Positions 24,996 through 34,004 of a stretch of DNA of 64,000 nt are shown one piece after another. The notes under the pieces were generated by a model, which did no database searches, had not been told where the DNA came from, and worked only from the letters and a program-made list of their open reading frames with translations. The stretch is from JAAUTT01 sp038213375 (lineage in GTDB: Bacteria > Bacteroidota > Bacteroidia > Bacteroidales > JAAUTT01). The translations under genes were made by a program, and so were the position numbers. Positions within the stretch are counted from its first letter, which is position 1, and every line of letters begins with the position of its first letter. The DNA lies in assembly GCA_038213375.1 (NCBI GenBank), contig JBBQTB010000002.1, forward strand, positions 1 to 64,000. The letters run 5' to 3'.

Positions 24996-27554
24996 TTAAT
25001 TCTGCGGCAGGTATTTGTCAATTTTAGAGAACAAAATACCAATATTTATAGGCTTACTAACATAATCAACACATCCAACCTCCAGGCAACGTTCTTTATC
25101 GTCCGACATGGCATTGGCCGTTTGGGCAATAATAGGTAAATCCTTTCGAAAGGCTTTTATTATTCGTGTAGCATCGAGACCGCTCATTACAGGTAGTTGA
25201 ATATCCATCAATACCATGTCTATTTCTGGTTTTGTGCGACAGTATTCAATAGCGCGTAAGCCATTTTCGGCATGAATAATTGTGGCTCCTGTTTTACGAA
25301 ATACTCCCTCAAGGAATTTAAAGCTTACTTTATCATCTTCTACAATGAGGAATGATCGATTTTTCCAGTCAAAATCAGTTTGCATTTCTTCAATTGGTTT
25401 CAGAAGATTTTCGTGGTCAAATGTAGGTATGTATGGGATTGTAAAATAGAATGTTGATCCACTGTGAAGTTCTGACGACATCCAAATATGGCCGCCAAGC
25501 AATTCTATCAGTCCGCGGGAAATGGCAAGTCCAAGTCCTGATCCGCCAAATTTTCGTGTTAATGAGTCGTCAGCTTGTATAAACCGCTCGAATACTATTT
25601 TTTGTTTTTCTTTTGAGATACCAATGCCCGTATCCTTCACATAAAATTCCAAAACTTTTTCTTTCAGTTGATATCCGAACTCTACCTTACCGCATTCGGT
25701 GAATTTAATAGCATTTCCTATCAGATTAATGAATACCTGACGCACTCTATCGGGATCGGAATAAATGTTTAGGTTGTCCGGTAAATTTCTAACAGCTACT
25801 AAATCAAGATTAGGTTTGGATTTGAAAACCTGACTTGATGTAAAAAGAGCAATTAATTGATCGAGCAGTGAATTCAGGCGGAACGATTTTCGTATAATAT
25901 TCATTTGCCCGGCTTCAATTTTAGAGACGTCAATGATGTCGTCGATCAGGTTTAACAGCGTCTCACTATTTTTATTTATTAATTCTAGGTATTCAACTCG
26001 GTTTTCGTTGCTGATATCGGGTATACCTAATAACTGCGTCATACCCAAAATACCATTCATCGGGGTTCGTATTTCGTGCGACATATTAGCCAGAAATGAC
26101 GATTTTAGTCTGTCGGATTCTTCGGCTTTTTCTTTTGCACGAATCAATTCATTTTCCAATTGTTTCCGATGAAGAGAAATAGACGCCTGATAAAGAAAGG
26201 TTTCAATAATTTTTTGATCCACTATTTCATTGTCCACTTTAATCCCCATAAGAACAACTCCATATAAATTTCCACCACGCATTAAACCCATTGCATAGAA
26301 TTGATCTATGTTTAGTAATTGCTCAATTTTTGCACAATTTTCAACGGAAATATGACCAAGTGTTGCTTCATGTAGGCCACCGGAAACCTGGTACAAGTTC
26401 TGTTCATGGCTTAATATATTTTTCAAAAGCCTGCGGTTAACACGCATTTTTATTTCTTCCGGATTTCGTTCCAGAATTTGAAGAATTACATTCAGATTCC
26501 TATTGATTCCTGAAATAAACCGCACAGATAAGGAGCTATCAGTCTCATTAAACGAAGATATCAGGATGATAGAGTTATGTGTTAATTCAGCCAGTTTTTT
26601 TCCGATGAAAATAAATATGTCGTCATCGTTTGAGAAACTGAGAAATTTCAATGCAGTATTAGACAGAAATACCAGGTTGTTATTATAAGTGCGTTCAATG
26701 TCTTCGGCTTTTCGGTGATGCGATATGTCACTTATCATCATTATCTGTCGCATCAATTCGCCTTGACGGTTAAAAATTGGGAAGCACCGGGTCCAGACCC
26801 ATATAATTGTTCCATCTGGACGAACCACCCGATATTGAGCTTCGAATTTTCGTTCTTTTTTAAATTGGTCGCTTGAAACAAGTGATAGAATATATGCTTT
26901 ATCATTAGGGTGAATAAATTCTACAAAAAAATTAGGTTTTTGAGGTACGTTCGCTCCTGAAATTCCAAAAATTTTCTCAAACGCCGGATTCCAATATAAT
27001 ACGGTATAATCATTTTGAAGTACAATAGCGTCAGATGTGTTTTCAGCTAATTGCTTAAACTTTATTTCGCTCTCTTCAATCGTTTTTTCAAATTTTTTCC
27101 GGTAAGTTAAATCGCGAACCGCGGCAACTTTTACTTTTCTACCTCGGTATGTAAACGGTCTGGAAAGTATTTCAACTTCCAGTAAATCACCGTTTTTTTT
27201 TCGCAAAATTGTGTCGTAGGCCATTTGCAATCCGGACCTAATGCTTTGAATAGCTTCTTTTCTATTTTCTATAACCATTAATTCGAGCACGTTGCGGCCC
27301 AACATTTCCTCTACCGAATAACCAATCAATGCAGACATTTGCTGGTTGATATCAAGAATTGTTCCGTTTTCGTGAAAAACAATTCCTTCGTATGTAGAAT
27401 CAGCTAACTGCTTGAAACGAGATTCACTTTCGCGTAGACCTTCTTCAATATTTTTAAATTTCAATACCTTTTCCTCAAGAGCTTTAACCCTTTTTTGGAG
27501 GTTCTCATTTAATGCAACTAACTCTTCTTTAGAATAGTTTATAGTCATGTTCAT
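24996..27554 (-). CDS. soluble PAS/GAF hybrid sensor histidine kinase/response regulator
   Basis: The 852-residue protein starts with a coiled coil (residues 8-40). PAS domains follow at about 38-150 and 160-285 and a GAF-like segment at about 300-475. HisKA has His493 in NMSHEIRTPMNG, and the HATPase motifs are FINLIGNAIKFT, DTGIGIS and GGSGLGLA. A C-terminal receiver has Asp784 in LMDIQLPVMSG. No membrane segment is predicted. It resembles the kinase at 3035-5809 in its kinase-receiver half. It has no adjacent regulator or HPt gene, so the signal and output are unknown. Confidence 0.9.
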   Translation of the reverse strand: MNMTINYSKEELVALNENLQKRVKALEEKVLKFKNIEEGLRESESRFKQLADSTYEGIVFHENGTILDINQQMSALIGYSVEEMLGRNVLELMVIENRKEAIQSIRSGLQMAYDTILRKKNGDLLEVEILSRPFTYRGRKVKVAAVRDLTYRKKFEKTIEESEIKFKQLAENTSDAIVLQNDYTVLYWNPAFEKIFGISGANVPQKPNFFVEFIHPNDKAYILSLVSSDQFKKERKFEAQYRVVRPDGTIIWVWTRCFPIFNRQGELMRQIMMISDISHHRKAEDIERTYNNNLVFLSNTALKFLSFSNDDDIFIFIGKKLAELTHNSIILISSFNETDSSLSVRFISGINRNLNVILQILERNPEEIKMRVNRRLLKNILSHEQNLYQVSGGLHEATLGHISVENCAKIEQLLNIDQFYAMGLMRGGNLYGVVLMGIKVDNEIVDQKIIETFLYQASISLHRKQLENELIRAKEKAEESDRLKSSFLANMSHEIRTPMNGILGMTQLLGIPDISNENRVEYLELINKNSETLLNLIDDIIDVSKIEAGQMNIIRKSFRLNSLLDQLIALFTSSQVFKSKPNLDLVAVRNLPDNLNIYSDPDRVRQVFINLIGNAIKFTECGKVEFGYQLKEKVLEFYVKDTGIGISKEKQKIVFERFIQADDSLTRKFGGSGLGLAISRGLIELLGGHIWMSSELHSGSTFYFTIPYIPTFDHENLLKPIEEMQTDFDWKNRSFLIVEDDKVSFKFLEGVFRKTGATIIHAENGLRAIEYCRTKPEIDMVLMDIQLPVMSGLDATRIIKAFRKDLPIIAQTANAMSDDKERCLEVGCVDYVSKPINIGILFSKIDKYLPQN

Positions 27555-28033
27555 AAATCAAATTCTACACAGTCGAAAAATATTATAAAATAAGCTAATC
27601 TGCAAATAAGATAAAAGATTAATATATAGTTAAACCAATAAATAATCCAATCAAATTTGCCGACAAAAAGTTAAGCAAAAGTTCCAGACAGCATTGCTTA
27701 TTTCAAGGCTAGATACCGGATCTTTTTTTCTGGAGCAAACGAGCCAATGCAAGCACTTTATATTTCAGTAGATACAAAATTATCTCCGCACCTGATAAAT
27801 TCTTTGAGTGCTTGTAACATACATGTGAAAAATTACACTCATTGCTGCACTATACCATAATAATACAGCATCAATGTAATGATCAAAAAAAAATAATTAT
27901 CGGAAGTATCTGAAAAGCAAAGGCAAACCCGTTATTATCCGAATTATCTAAATCACCAAAAATAAAACGGGAACCTTCTTTAGAGAAACCTCGTAAAATT
28001 CCGTTTAAAGAAATTTCATGAAGTAAATCATTC
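27555..28033. other. 479-base intergenic stretch, no gene seen
   Basis: AT-rich sequence with stops in all frames, between the kinase start and the nuclease stop. No tRNA, hairpin with T-tract, repeat or conserved promoter box was recognised. It should contain the promoter of the kinase gene, which I cannot place. Confidence 0.4.
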
Positions 28034-28642
28034 TTATCTTTTCAATCTTCGTTTAATTTCATCCCGAATGATGGATGCCCGTTCGTAGTTTTCTTTGCTG
28101 ATAGCTTCATCCAAAAGCTCATTTAGCTCTTCTGAATCCAGATTTTTCAATTCATCGTTGCTCTTTAAGATAGATTCTACCTCAACTTTCAACTCATCTG
28201 GTTCGTTTTTTTGGTTTTTGGACTCATTTTCGAAATCGATAACAATGCCTGCACGTGTTAAAATATCCTCCGTAGTAAATATTGGACATTTAAACCTTAG
28301 AGCCAGAGCTATTGCATCTGAAGTGCGAGCGTCAATTGAAATCCGGGTTTGTCCATTATCGCAAATAAGCTTCGAGAAAAACACACCTTCTTCAAGCTTG
28401 TATATATTGACTTCTATAATGTTTATCTTGAATGAGATAGCAAAATTTATAAATAAATCGTGAGTCAAGGGTCTGGGAGGTTTTAATCCTTCCAATTGGA
28501 TTGCAATTGCTTGTGCCTCAAATCCACCGACAATGATAGGAACCCTCCGTTGTCCATTTTCTTCACTGAGAACTAAGGCATACGCTCCCGACTGAGTTTG
28601 ACTGTATGAAATCCCCAAAACATTAAGCCTAATCTTATTCAC
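28034..28642 (-). CDS. bifunctional nuclease family protein (BFN/DUF151) with UVR tail
   Basis: The 202-residue protein has a BFN/DUF151 domain over about residues 1-140 (LPIIVGGFEAQAIA-like RVPIIVGGFEAQAIAIQLEG, RTSDAIALALRFKCPIF). A C-terminal UvrB/UvrC-type helix pair follows (LDEAISKENYERASIIRDEI). Family members have been reported as dual DNase/RNases, but the physiological role in Bacteroidota is not settled. It stands alone on the minus strand, divergent from rplU. Confidence 0.85.
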   Translation of the reverse strand: MNKIRLNVLGISYSQTQSGAYALVLSEENGQRRVPIIVGGFEAQAIAIQLEGLKPPRPLTHDLFINFAISFKINIIEVNIYKLEEGVFFSKLICDNGQTRISIDARTSDAIALALRFKCPIFTTEDILTRAGIVIDFENESKNQKNEPDELKVEVESILKSNDELKNLDSEELNELLDEAISKENYERASIIRDEIKRRLKR

Positions 28643-28752
28643 GTAAAAATTCTCTTATAATTATTTTTTTTTGTACACAAATATAATGAAATCGGGAGAA
28701 CTTTTTGAGAAATATCCTCAATCGAAATTAATGGAATTAATTATTTAAATTA

Positions 28753-28783
28753 TTTGTTGTTGATTGAAAGTTTTATACTTTTG
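28753..28783 (+). promoter_or_regulatory. promoter of rplU-rpmA
   Basis: TTTG at 28753-28756 and TACTTTTG at 28776-28783 match the Bacteroidota -33 TTTG and -7 TAnnTTTG elements with a 19-base spacer. The predicted start of transcription is about 28789, some 29 bases before the rplU ATG. This is the best promoter in the window. Confidence 0.75.
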
Positions 28784-28817
28784 CAGTCCATTTTGTAATC
28801 ATAGAAAAACAATAATA

Positions 28818-29129
28818 ATGTACGCAATAGTTGACATAGCTGGACAACAATTTAAGGTTGAAAAAGACCAGAAAATATTTGTTCATCGCCAGGAAGCCGA
28901 AGAAGGTGTGAGTTTATCGTTCGATAAAGTTTTATTGATTGATAACGATGGTGATGTAGTAGTTGGAGCACCCACAGTTGCCGGTGCCAATATTTCAGCC
29001 AAAGTATTGGCTCATGTTCGTGGTGATAAGGTTCTTATTTTCAAAAAGAACAGAAGAAAAGGGTATCAAAAATTGAATGGTCATCGTCAGAATTTTACCC
29101 AAATTCAAGTAGAAGCAATTAATGCATAA
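28818..29129 (+). CDS. rplU: 50S ribosomal protein L21
   Basis: The 103-residue L21 begins MYAIVDIAGQQFKVEKDQ, with the conserved VLLI-DGD region and the C-terminal RRKGYQKLNGHRQNFTQIQV signature. The start is set at this ATG rather than 54 bases upstream, because the family begins here and the upstream extension overlaps the promoter. It is followed by rpmA 29 bases later, the standard pair. Confidence 0.97.
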   Translation: MYAIVDIAGQQFKVEKDQKIFVHRQEAEEGVSLSFDKVLLIDNDGDVVVGAPTVAGANISAKVLAHVRGDKVLIFKKNRRKGYQKLNGHRQNFTQIQVEAINA

Positions 29130-29158
29130 GAGTTTAGATTTTTTAAAAATATTCGAAA

Positions 29159-29419
29159 ATGGCACACAAAAAAGGAGCGGGTAGTTCGCGAAACGGAAGA
29201 GAATCGGAAAGCAAACGACTTGGTGTTAAGTTATTTGGTGGTCAGGGAGCCAAAGCTGGAAATATTATCGTTCGCCAACGCGGAACGGTTCATTATCCGG
29301 GTTTAAATGTAGGAATTGGGAAAGACCATACCTTATTTGCTTTGACCGATGGAATGGTTGAATTCAGAAGAAAAACCAATGACAAATCATTTGTTTCTAT
29401 TGTTCCTTTTGCGGAATAA
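29159..29419 (+). CDS. rpmA: 50S ribosomal protein L27
   Basis: The 86-residue protein begins MAHKKGAGSSRNGRESESKR and contains GGQGAKAGNIIVRQRGT, the L27 hallmark. Its N-terminal tail reaches the peptidyl transferase centre. There is no cleavable Firmicutes-type leader. It ends the rplU-rpmA operon at a terminator. Confidence 0.98.
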   Translation: MAHKKGAGSSRNGRESESKRLGVKLFGGQGAKAGNIIVRQRGTVHYPGLNVGIGKDHTLFALTDGMVEFRRKTNDKSFVSIVPFAE

Positions 29420-29442
29420 TTGAAATAGAATTTTATAATATT

Positions 29443-29498
29443 ATCTCCTGCATATTTTACAATGGTTATGTTGTAATTTAGCAGGAGATTTTTATTTT
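29443..29498 (+). terminator. intrinsic terminator after rpmA
   Basis: ATCTCCTGC (29443-29451) pairs with GCAGGAGAT (29481-29489), with an inner TACAA/TTGTA stem, and is followed by a T-rich run. It ends the ribosomal operon. Confidence 0.75.
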
Positions 29499-29642
29499 TA
29501 TAAACTAATATGAGATTGTAATAGTTTTAATACTTTATATTCCCTATCCCTTATATATTTCGCAATAACTGGAATCGTATAATTATTGAATATAGTATAA
29601 TTAATATACATACGTAAGATCTTTTTTAACATCCCGAAAATT

Positions 29643-30917
29643 ATGCTCACCATAAAATTTATCGAAGAAAATAGAGATTATGTCATTGAACGTTTGGCAG
29701 TAAAGCGGTTCAATGCTAATGAAATTATCGATGTCATTCTTGGGCTTGATAAACAACGTCGGCAAATTCAGAACCGGAATGATAATATTCAGGCTACATT
29801 AAATGCTATTGCCAAAGAAGTTGGGATGCTTTATAAAACCGGGAAGGTTAAGGAAGCAGAAGCGGCAAAAGTAAAAACAGCTCAGTTAAAGGAGGAATCA
29901 AAGCAATTGATAATTGACCTTGAAGAAACTGAATTGAAGCTTAAAAACCACCTGGTGCAAGTTCCGAATGTTCCGCATATTACGGTACCTGCCGGTAACA
30001 GTGCAGAAGATAACGTTATTGTACGTTCGGGAGGCGCCGTACCAAACCTCACATCTGATGCCGTTCCTCATTGGGATTTAGCAAAAAAGTATGACATTAT
30101 CGATTTTGAGCTTGGTAACAAACTTACAGGCGCTGGTTTCCCTGTTTATAAAGGTAAAGGCTCGAAATTGCAGCGGGCTCTAATTAATTTTTTTCTTGAT
30201 GAAAGTGAAAAAGCCGGATATAAGGAATACATGCCGCCTTTAATGGTGAATGAAGAATCCGGATATGGCACAGGGCAACTTCCCGATAAAGAAGACCAGA
30301 TGTATCATGCCACTTTGGATAACTTATATCTGATTCCGACAGCTGAAGTGCCTTTAACCAATATTTGGCGTGATGTGATTGTTAATAGCTCTGAATTTCC
30401 GATTAAAGCAACTGCCTACACACCATGCTTTCGCAGAGAAGCAGGATCATACGGAAAGGATGTTCGGGGTCTAAACCGTCTGCATCAGTTCGATAAAGTT
30501 GAAATTGTGCAGATTCAGCACCCTTCTAAATCCTATGAGACACTTGAAGAAATGGTGAACCATGTGGAAGGCCTTGTTAAGAAACTTGAGTTACCATACC
30601 GTATAATAAGACTTTGTGGTGGTGATATGAGTTTCACATCAGCACTCACCTACGATTTCGAAGTATATGCTGCCGCCCAGCAGAGGTGGCTCGAAGTAAG
30701 TTCTGTGTCTAATTTCGAGTCTTTTCAGGCTAATCGCCTTAAATTACGTTACAAGGACGATGGTGATAAAAGGACAAACCTGGCACATACTTTAAATGGC
30801 AGCGCCCTTGCATTGCCGCGTATTGTTGCCGGTTTGCTCGAAAACAATCAAACTACTAATGGAATAAATATTCCTGAAGTACTTATACCTTATACCAAAT
30901 TTAATGTTATTGATTAG
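29643..30917 (+). CDS. serS: serine-tRNA ligase
   Basis: This class II aminoacyl-tRNA synthetase has 424 residues. The N-terminal long coiled-coil arm (about 1-105) contacts the tRNA-Ser variable arm. The catalytic core shows IPTAEVPLTN (serine and ATP site), the motif 2 region TPCFRREAGSYGKDVRGLNRLHQF, and a motif 3 region NGSALALPRIVAGLLENNQ. It is a single gene with its own upstream region. Confidence 0.97.
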   Translation: MLTIKFIEENRDYVIERLAVKRFNANEIIDVILGLDKQRRQIQNRNDNIQATLNAIAKEVGMLYKTGKVKEAEAAKVKTAQLKEESKQLIIDLEETELKLKNHLVQVPNVPHITVPAGNSAEDNVIVRSGGAVPNLTSDAVPHWDLAKKYDIIDFELGNKLTGAGFPVYKGKGSKLQRALINFFLDESEKAGYKEYMPPLMVNEESGYGTGQLPDKEDQMYHATLDNLYLIPTAEVPLTNIWRDVIVNSSEFPIKATAYTPCFRREAGSYGKDVRGLNRLHQFDKVEIVQIQHPSKSYETLEEMVNHVEGLVKKLELPYRIIRLCGGDMSFTSALTYDFEVYAAAQQRWLEVSSVSNFESFQANRLKLRYKDDGDKRTNLAHTLNGSALALPRIVAGLLENNQTTNGINIPEVLIPYTKFNVID

Positions 30918-31075
30918 AATATAAAATAAGTCATAAGCAAAACAATTCGGCTTCGCAGGACTAAAAATAATTGGAACCCGCAGGCACAGAGCCACTAAGT
31001 GTTAATATGATGAGGTTTTTCTGGAATATCATTTGGAGGATTGGTAATCATAAGCCTGATAAATAAAAATAAGCA

Positions 31076-31627
31076 TTGGAAAAAGAGCGGGTTATTTTAG
31101 GAATTGATCCCGGAACCAGTATTATGGGATATGGTATTATACGTGGTATTGGAAATAACCCGGAACTACTTGTTATGGGGGTAATTGACCTTCAGAAAAT
31201 TGGAGATCATTTTGTGAAGCTAAAAATGATTTTTGATCGAACAGTTTCTCTTATCGACGAATATAATCCTGATGAATTGGCGATTGAAACTCAATTTTTT
31301 GGTAAAAATGTACAATCGATGCTCAAGCTTGGCAGGGCACAGGGTACCGCCATTGCCGCCGGTTTGTCGCGCTCCATTCCCATATTTGAATATGCTCCAC
31401 GCAAAATAAAACTTGCCATCACCGGCCAGGGAAATGCTTCAAAAGAGCAAGTTGCTTCTATCCTGCAGCGATTGTTGGCTCTTAAAGAAATTCCCGAAAA
31501 CCTCGATGCAACCGATGGATTGGCTGCAGCGTTGTGCCATTTTTATCAAAATAAGGCATTTATTGGTGTGAAATCGGTTAAAGGCTGGAAGGATTTTATT
31601 AGTAAAAATCCCGATAAACTAAAGTAG
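31076..31627 (+). CDS. ruvC: Holliday junction resolvase RuvC
   Basis: RuvC cleaves Holliday junctions with RuvAB. The RNase H-like fold shows Asp11 in LGIDPGT, the Glu in AIETQFF, and the distal acidic pair region LDATDGLAAALCH. The start is a TTG: an in-frame stop (31070-31072) lies two codons upstream, and the nearest in-frame ATG would delete the first catalytic Asp. At 183 residues it matches the family. Confidence 0.95.
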   Translation: MEKERVILGIDPGTSIMGYGIIRGIGNNPELLVMGVIDLQKIGDHFVKLKMIFDRTVSLIDEYNPDELAIETQFFGKNVQSMLKLGRAQGTAIAAGLSRSIPIFEYAPRKIKLAITGQGNASKEQVASILQRLLALKEIPENLDATDGLAAALCHFYQNKAFIGVKSVKGWKDFISKNPDKLK

Positions 31628-31665
31628 TTTTCAAACTGTTATGTTAATTTATTAACTTAGCAGTC

Positions 31666-32067
31666 TTAAACTGTTTGAAATGCTTCCTTTATTTTTGCGG
31701 TAATTTCATTAAATTCTTCAGCGCTAAGTTTTAATTTGGGCTTTGAAAAGTCTATGTCATTTGCTCCATTGATAGGAACAAGATGAATGTGAGCATGTGG
31801 AACTTCGAGACCTAATACGGCGATGCCCATGCGTTTACATGGAGTGACTTTTTCGATGGCACGAGCCACTTTTTTGGCAAAAATCATTATTCCGCCAAGC
31901 AAAATATCATCAATATCAAAAATATAATCGACTTCTTTTTTTGGGATTACCAAGGTATGACCTTTTGCTAGGGGATTTATATCAAGAAATGCATAGTAAT
32001 TGTTGTCCTCAGCAATTTTATATGAAGGAATTTCTCCGCTGACAATCCTTGAAAAAATTGAGGCCAT
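31666..32067 (-). CDS. HIT family nucleotide hydrolase
   Basis: The 133-residue histidine-triad protein has HAHIHLVP at residues 91-98, with His93 the likely nucleophile, plus KGHTLVIPKK. HIT proteins hydrolyse nucleoside phosphoramidates and related nucleotides. It lies 7 bases after greA, so the two form an operon. Confidence 0.93.
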   Translation of the reverse strand: MASIFSRIVSGEIPSYKIAEDNNYYAFLDINPLAKGHTLVIPKKEVDYIFDIDDILLGGIMIFAKKVARAIEKVTPCKRMGIAVLGLEVPHAHIHLVPINGANDIDFSKPKLKLSAEEFNEITAKIKEAFQTV

Positions 32068-32074
32068 AGTGCAG

Positions 32075-32545
32075 TTATCTTGATATATCCATTATTTCAA
32101 AAGACATTTTTCCCGAAGGAACATTGATTTCAACCACGTCACCAAGTTTTTTACCAATCAAGCCTCTAGCAATGGGTGTACTAACAGAAAGCTTGCCTTC
32201 TTTTAGATTAGCTTCCTGCTCGGCCACAAGAATATATTCCAAAATAGTATTGTTTTTTAAATTTTTGATCTTCACTCTGTTCAGTATCTGAACCTTCGAA
32301 GTGTCAATCCGGGATTCATCAATTACTCTTGAATTAGCAACAACATTTTCTAATTTGGCTATACGGGCTTCGAGCATACCTTGGGCTTCTTTGGCCGCAT
32401 CATATTCTGCATTTTCTGACAAATCTCCCTTATCGCGCGCTTCAGCTATCTGACGCGACATACTTGGACGCTCTACAGATGTTAGATGTTCCAATTCATT
32501 TTTTAATTTATGTAATCCTTCTTCAGTTAGATAGGAAATAGCCAT
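32075..32545 (-). CDS. greA: transcription elongation factor GreA
   Basis: GreA enters the RNA polymerase secondary channel and stimulates cleavage of backtracked RNA. The N-terminal coiled coil carries the tip signature ARDKGDLSENAEYDAAKEAQ, whose acidic residues hold the Mg2+. The C-terminal FKBP-like domain has STPIARGLIGKKLGDVVEI. At 156 residues it is normal. A TACTTTTG box on the minus strand (32620-32627) may be its -7 element. Confidence 0.97.
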   Translation of the reverse strand: MAISYLTEEGLHKLKNELEHLTSVERPSMSRQIAEARDKGDLSENAEYDAAKEAQGMLEARIAKLENVVANSRVIDESRIDTSKVQILNRVKIKNLKNNTILEYILVAEQEANLKEGKLSVSTPIARGLIGKKLGDVVEINVPSGKMSFEIMDISR

Positions 32546-32755
32546 GATTTTATTCCTCCATGATTTTAACTAATATAAAACAAAAAAGAATCCCGATTGC
32601 CCGAAACCCTTTTCCGATGCAAAAGTAACGTTTTAATAAAACAATATGTTAGATATGCTACATTATATATAACTATATCTGTTTTAATTAAATATGTTAA
32701 ATGATTTGCTCCCGGTTTTTTCTCTAATTTACGAAAGGTTTTTTAAATAGAAAAG

Positions 32756-33205
32756 TTAAAAGTATTTTCTGTTTATAATTTCAGAATAAATAATCGCCTT
32801 TCTGATTTCATTTTCATCCAATTCAATTATTCCTTTTAAATAGCCTCCGTCTTGCTTATTATTGACAGAATTAACAGATAAATTCTGAAAAGGTTTTGTA
32901 GAACCATCCTGAAAATTTGATTGAATAGGACTCATTTCAAACTGGAGTGTGTTAACTGGTTCTTTTTCAATAGTCAATAATTCTCTTTGGGTAATTGTTT
33001 TTTCAATTTCTGGTTCCTCCCCAATTATTTTCCCAAAAACATTTTCAAGCTCACGTTGCCATGGTGCCTGAGGGGTTGGACTATCCTCAGAGATTGGTCG
33101 CGGAGCTGTTTGATTTTTATTCTTATTTTTTCTAATAGCACTAACAATCAGTAAAACTACACTGATAATAATATAAACGAGGCTACTGGACTCTGCTTTC
33201 ATCAT
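32756..33205 (-). CDS. hypothetical single-pass membrane protein
   Basis: The 149-residue protein has an N-terminal membrane helix (about residues 8-24, LVYIIISVVLLIVSAI), a Lys/Asn-rich stop-transfer, and a low-complexity linker. It ends in a conserved-looking helix DENEIRKAIIYSEIINRKYF. I know of no function; proteins with this end are seen in Bacteroidota. It is 4 bases from the next gene upstream (33210-33506), so the two are probably co-transcribed. Confidence 0.65.
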   Translation of the reverse strand: MMKAESSSLVYIIISVVLLIVSAIRKNKNKNQTAPRPISEDSPTPQAPWQRELENVFGKIIGEEPEIEKTITQRELLTIEKEPVNTLQFEMSPIQSNFQDGSTKPFQNLSVNSVNNKQDGGYLKGIIELDENEIRKAIIYSEIINRKYF

Positions 33206-33209
33206 TTAT

Positions 33210-33506
33210 TTAATGTCTACGTCTAAATATTCGTTTAAAAAATGGTTCGTGATACCGGTCGTTATTATGATCGGCCTGCTTTCGCGTCTGCTTCATTCTT
33301 TTTTTTGTTTCAGCCGTTTGTATGTCCATTCTATGTGCAACATCTTTTTTCTTGGCTTTTTCGTATGCTGCCTTTTGATTCTCTTTTTTATTGTCTGCTT
33401 TCTTTTGGGCTTTTTCAGCCTTCCGGGATTGTGTATAAGCTTCCTGTGAAAACGAAATGCCAATTAAAACCAGCAACAAAACAATTATCTTACGAAGCAA
33501 TTGCAT
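33210..33506 (-). CDS. small exported lysine-rich protein
   Basis: After a signal peptide (MQLLRKIIVLLLVLIGISFS) the roughly 78-residue mature part is highly basic, with repeated Lys-Ala stretches (KAEKAQKKADNKKENQKAA) and a tail FFKRIFRRRH. The start at 33506 is chosen because it begins a clean signal peptide; an ATG at 33545 would add 13 residues and overlap the divergent gene. Function unknown; a periplasmic role is inferred from the signal only. Confidence 0.6.
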   Translation of the reverse strand: MQLLRKIIVLLLVLIGISFSQEAYTQSRKAEKAQKKADNKKENQKAAYEKAKKKDVAHRMDIQTAETKKRMKQTRKQADHNNDRYHEPFFKRIFRRRH

Positions 33507-33531
33507 ACCTTTGACCCGAAAATTATACTGT

Positions 33532-33960
33532 ATGAAATTCAACAAATCAAAGGTAAAGAAAATTTTTGTATTTATTCTTTTGATATTTTCGATTAGTACC
33601 TGTAAAAATGAAGTTATTGATATAATGCCTAATGTCCAGTTTCAACAGACTGTGAGTCCCGGAGAGGTAACATCAATGGGAGTGTATGATGCAATACTTA
33701 AGGACGGCGGATATGCAGGTTTAATCGTTTTTAAAAGTGCGGATAATGAGTTTCTTGTTTTTGAACGATTATGCACATACTATCCAAATGATACGTCTGC
33801 GGTTGTTTTGGATAAATCCAAGACTACAGCTACCTGCTCCAAATGTAAATCGTCTTTTTCCTTAATTCTTGATGGTGTAAGGACTAGCGGCCCTGCAAGG
33901 TTACAATTGAGGAAGTACAAATGGTATATGAGCAGTGGCCGGTTAACAATAACAAATTAA
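33532..33960 (+). CDS. Rieske-like lipoprotein lacking the normal cluster ligands
   Basis: The 142-residue protein has a lipoprotein signal (FVFILLIFSISTC). The remainder reads like a small Rieske domain: FERLCTYYPNDTS, ATCSKCKSSFSLILDG, SGPARLQLRKY. True Rieske proteins bind 2Fe-2S with C-x-H and C-x-x-H; here the His positions are Tyr and Cys, leaving three Cys. It may bind another metal, form a disulfide, or be structural only. The start at 33532 begins the lipoprotein signal; an ATG 75 bases upstream lies in the divergent gene's leader. Confidence 0.7.
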   Translation: MKFNKSKVKKIFVFILLIFSISTCKNEVIDIMPNVQFQQTVSPGEVTSMGVYDAILKDGGYAGLIVFKSADNEFLVFERLCTYYPNDTSAVVLDKSKTTATCSKCKSSFSLILDGVRTSGPARLQLRKYKWYMSSGRLTITN

Positions 33961-33991
33961 AAAAAGCCACCGAAACCCAGTGGCTCTTTTT
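33961..33991. terminator. bidirectional terminator between 33960 and ahcY
   Basis: AGCCAC (33965-33970) pairs with GTGGCT (33980-33985), flanked by an A-run on one side and a T-run on the other, so it can stop transcripts from both convergent genes. Confidence 0.7.
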
Positions 33992-34004
33992 AATAAGATA
34001 GTTT

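Noticed and set aside
33213..33514. Two plus-strand open frames rich in Phe/Leu/Cys
   Set aside because: They are the antisense of the lysine-rich exported protein gene, whose signal peptide and basic composition are more convincing.
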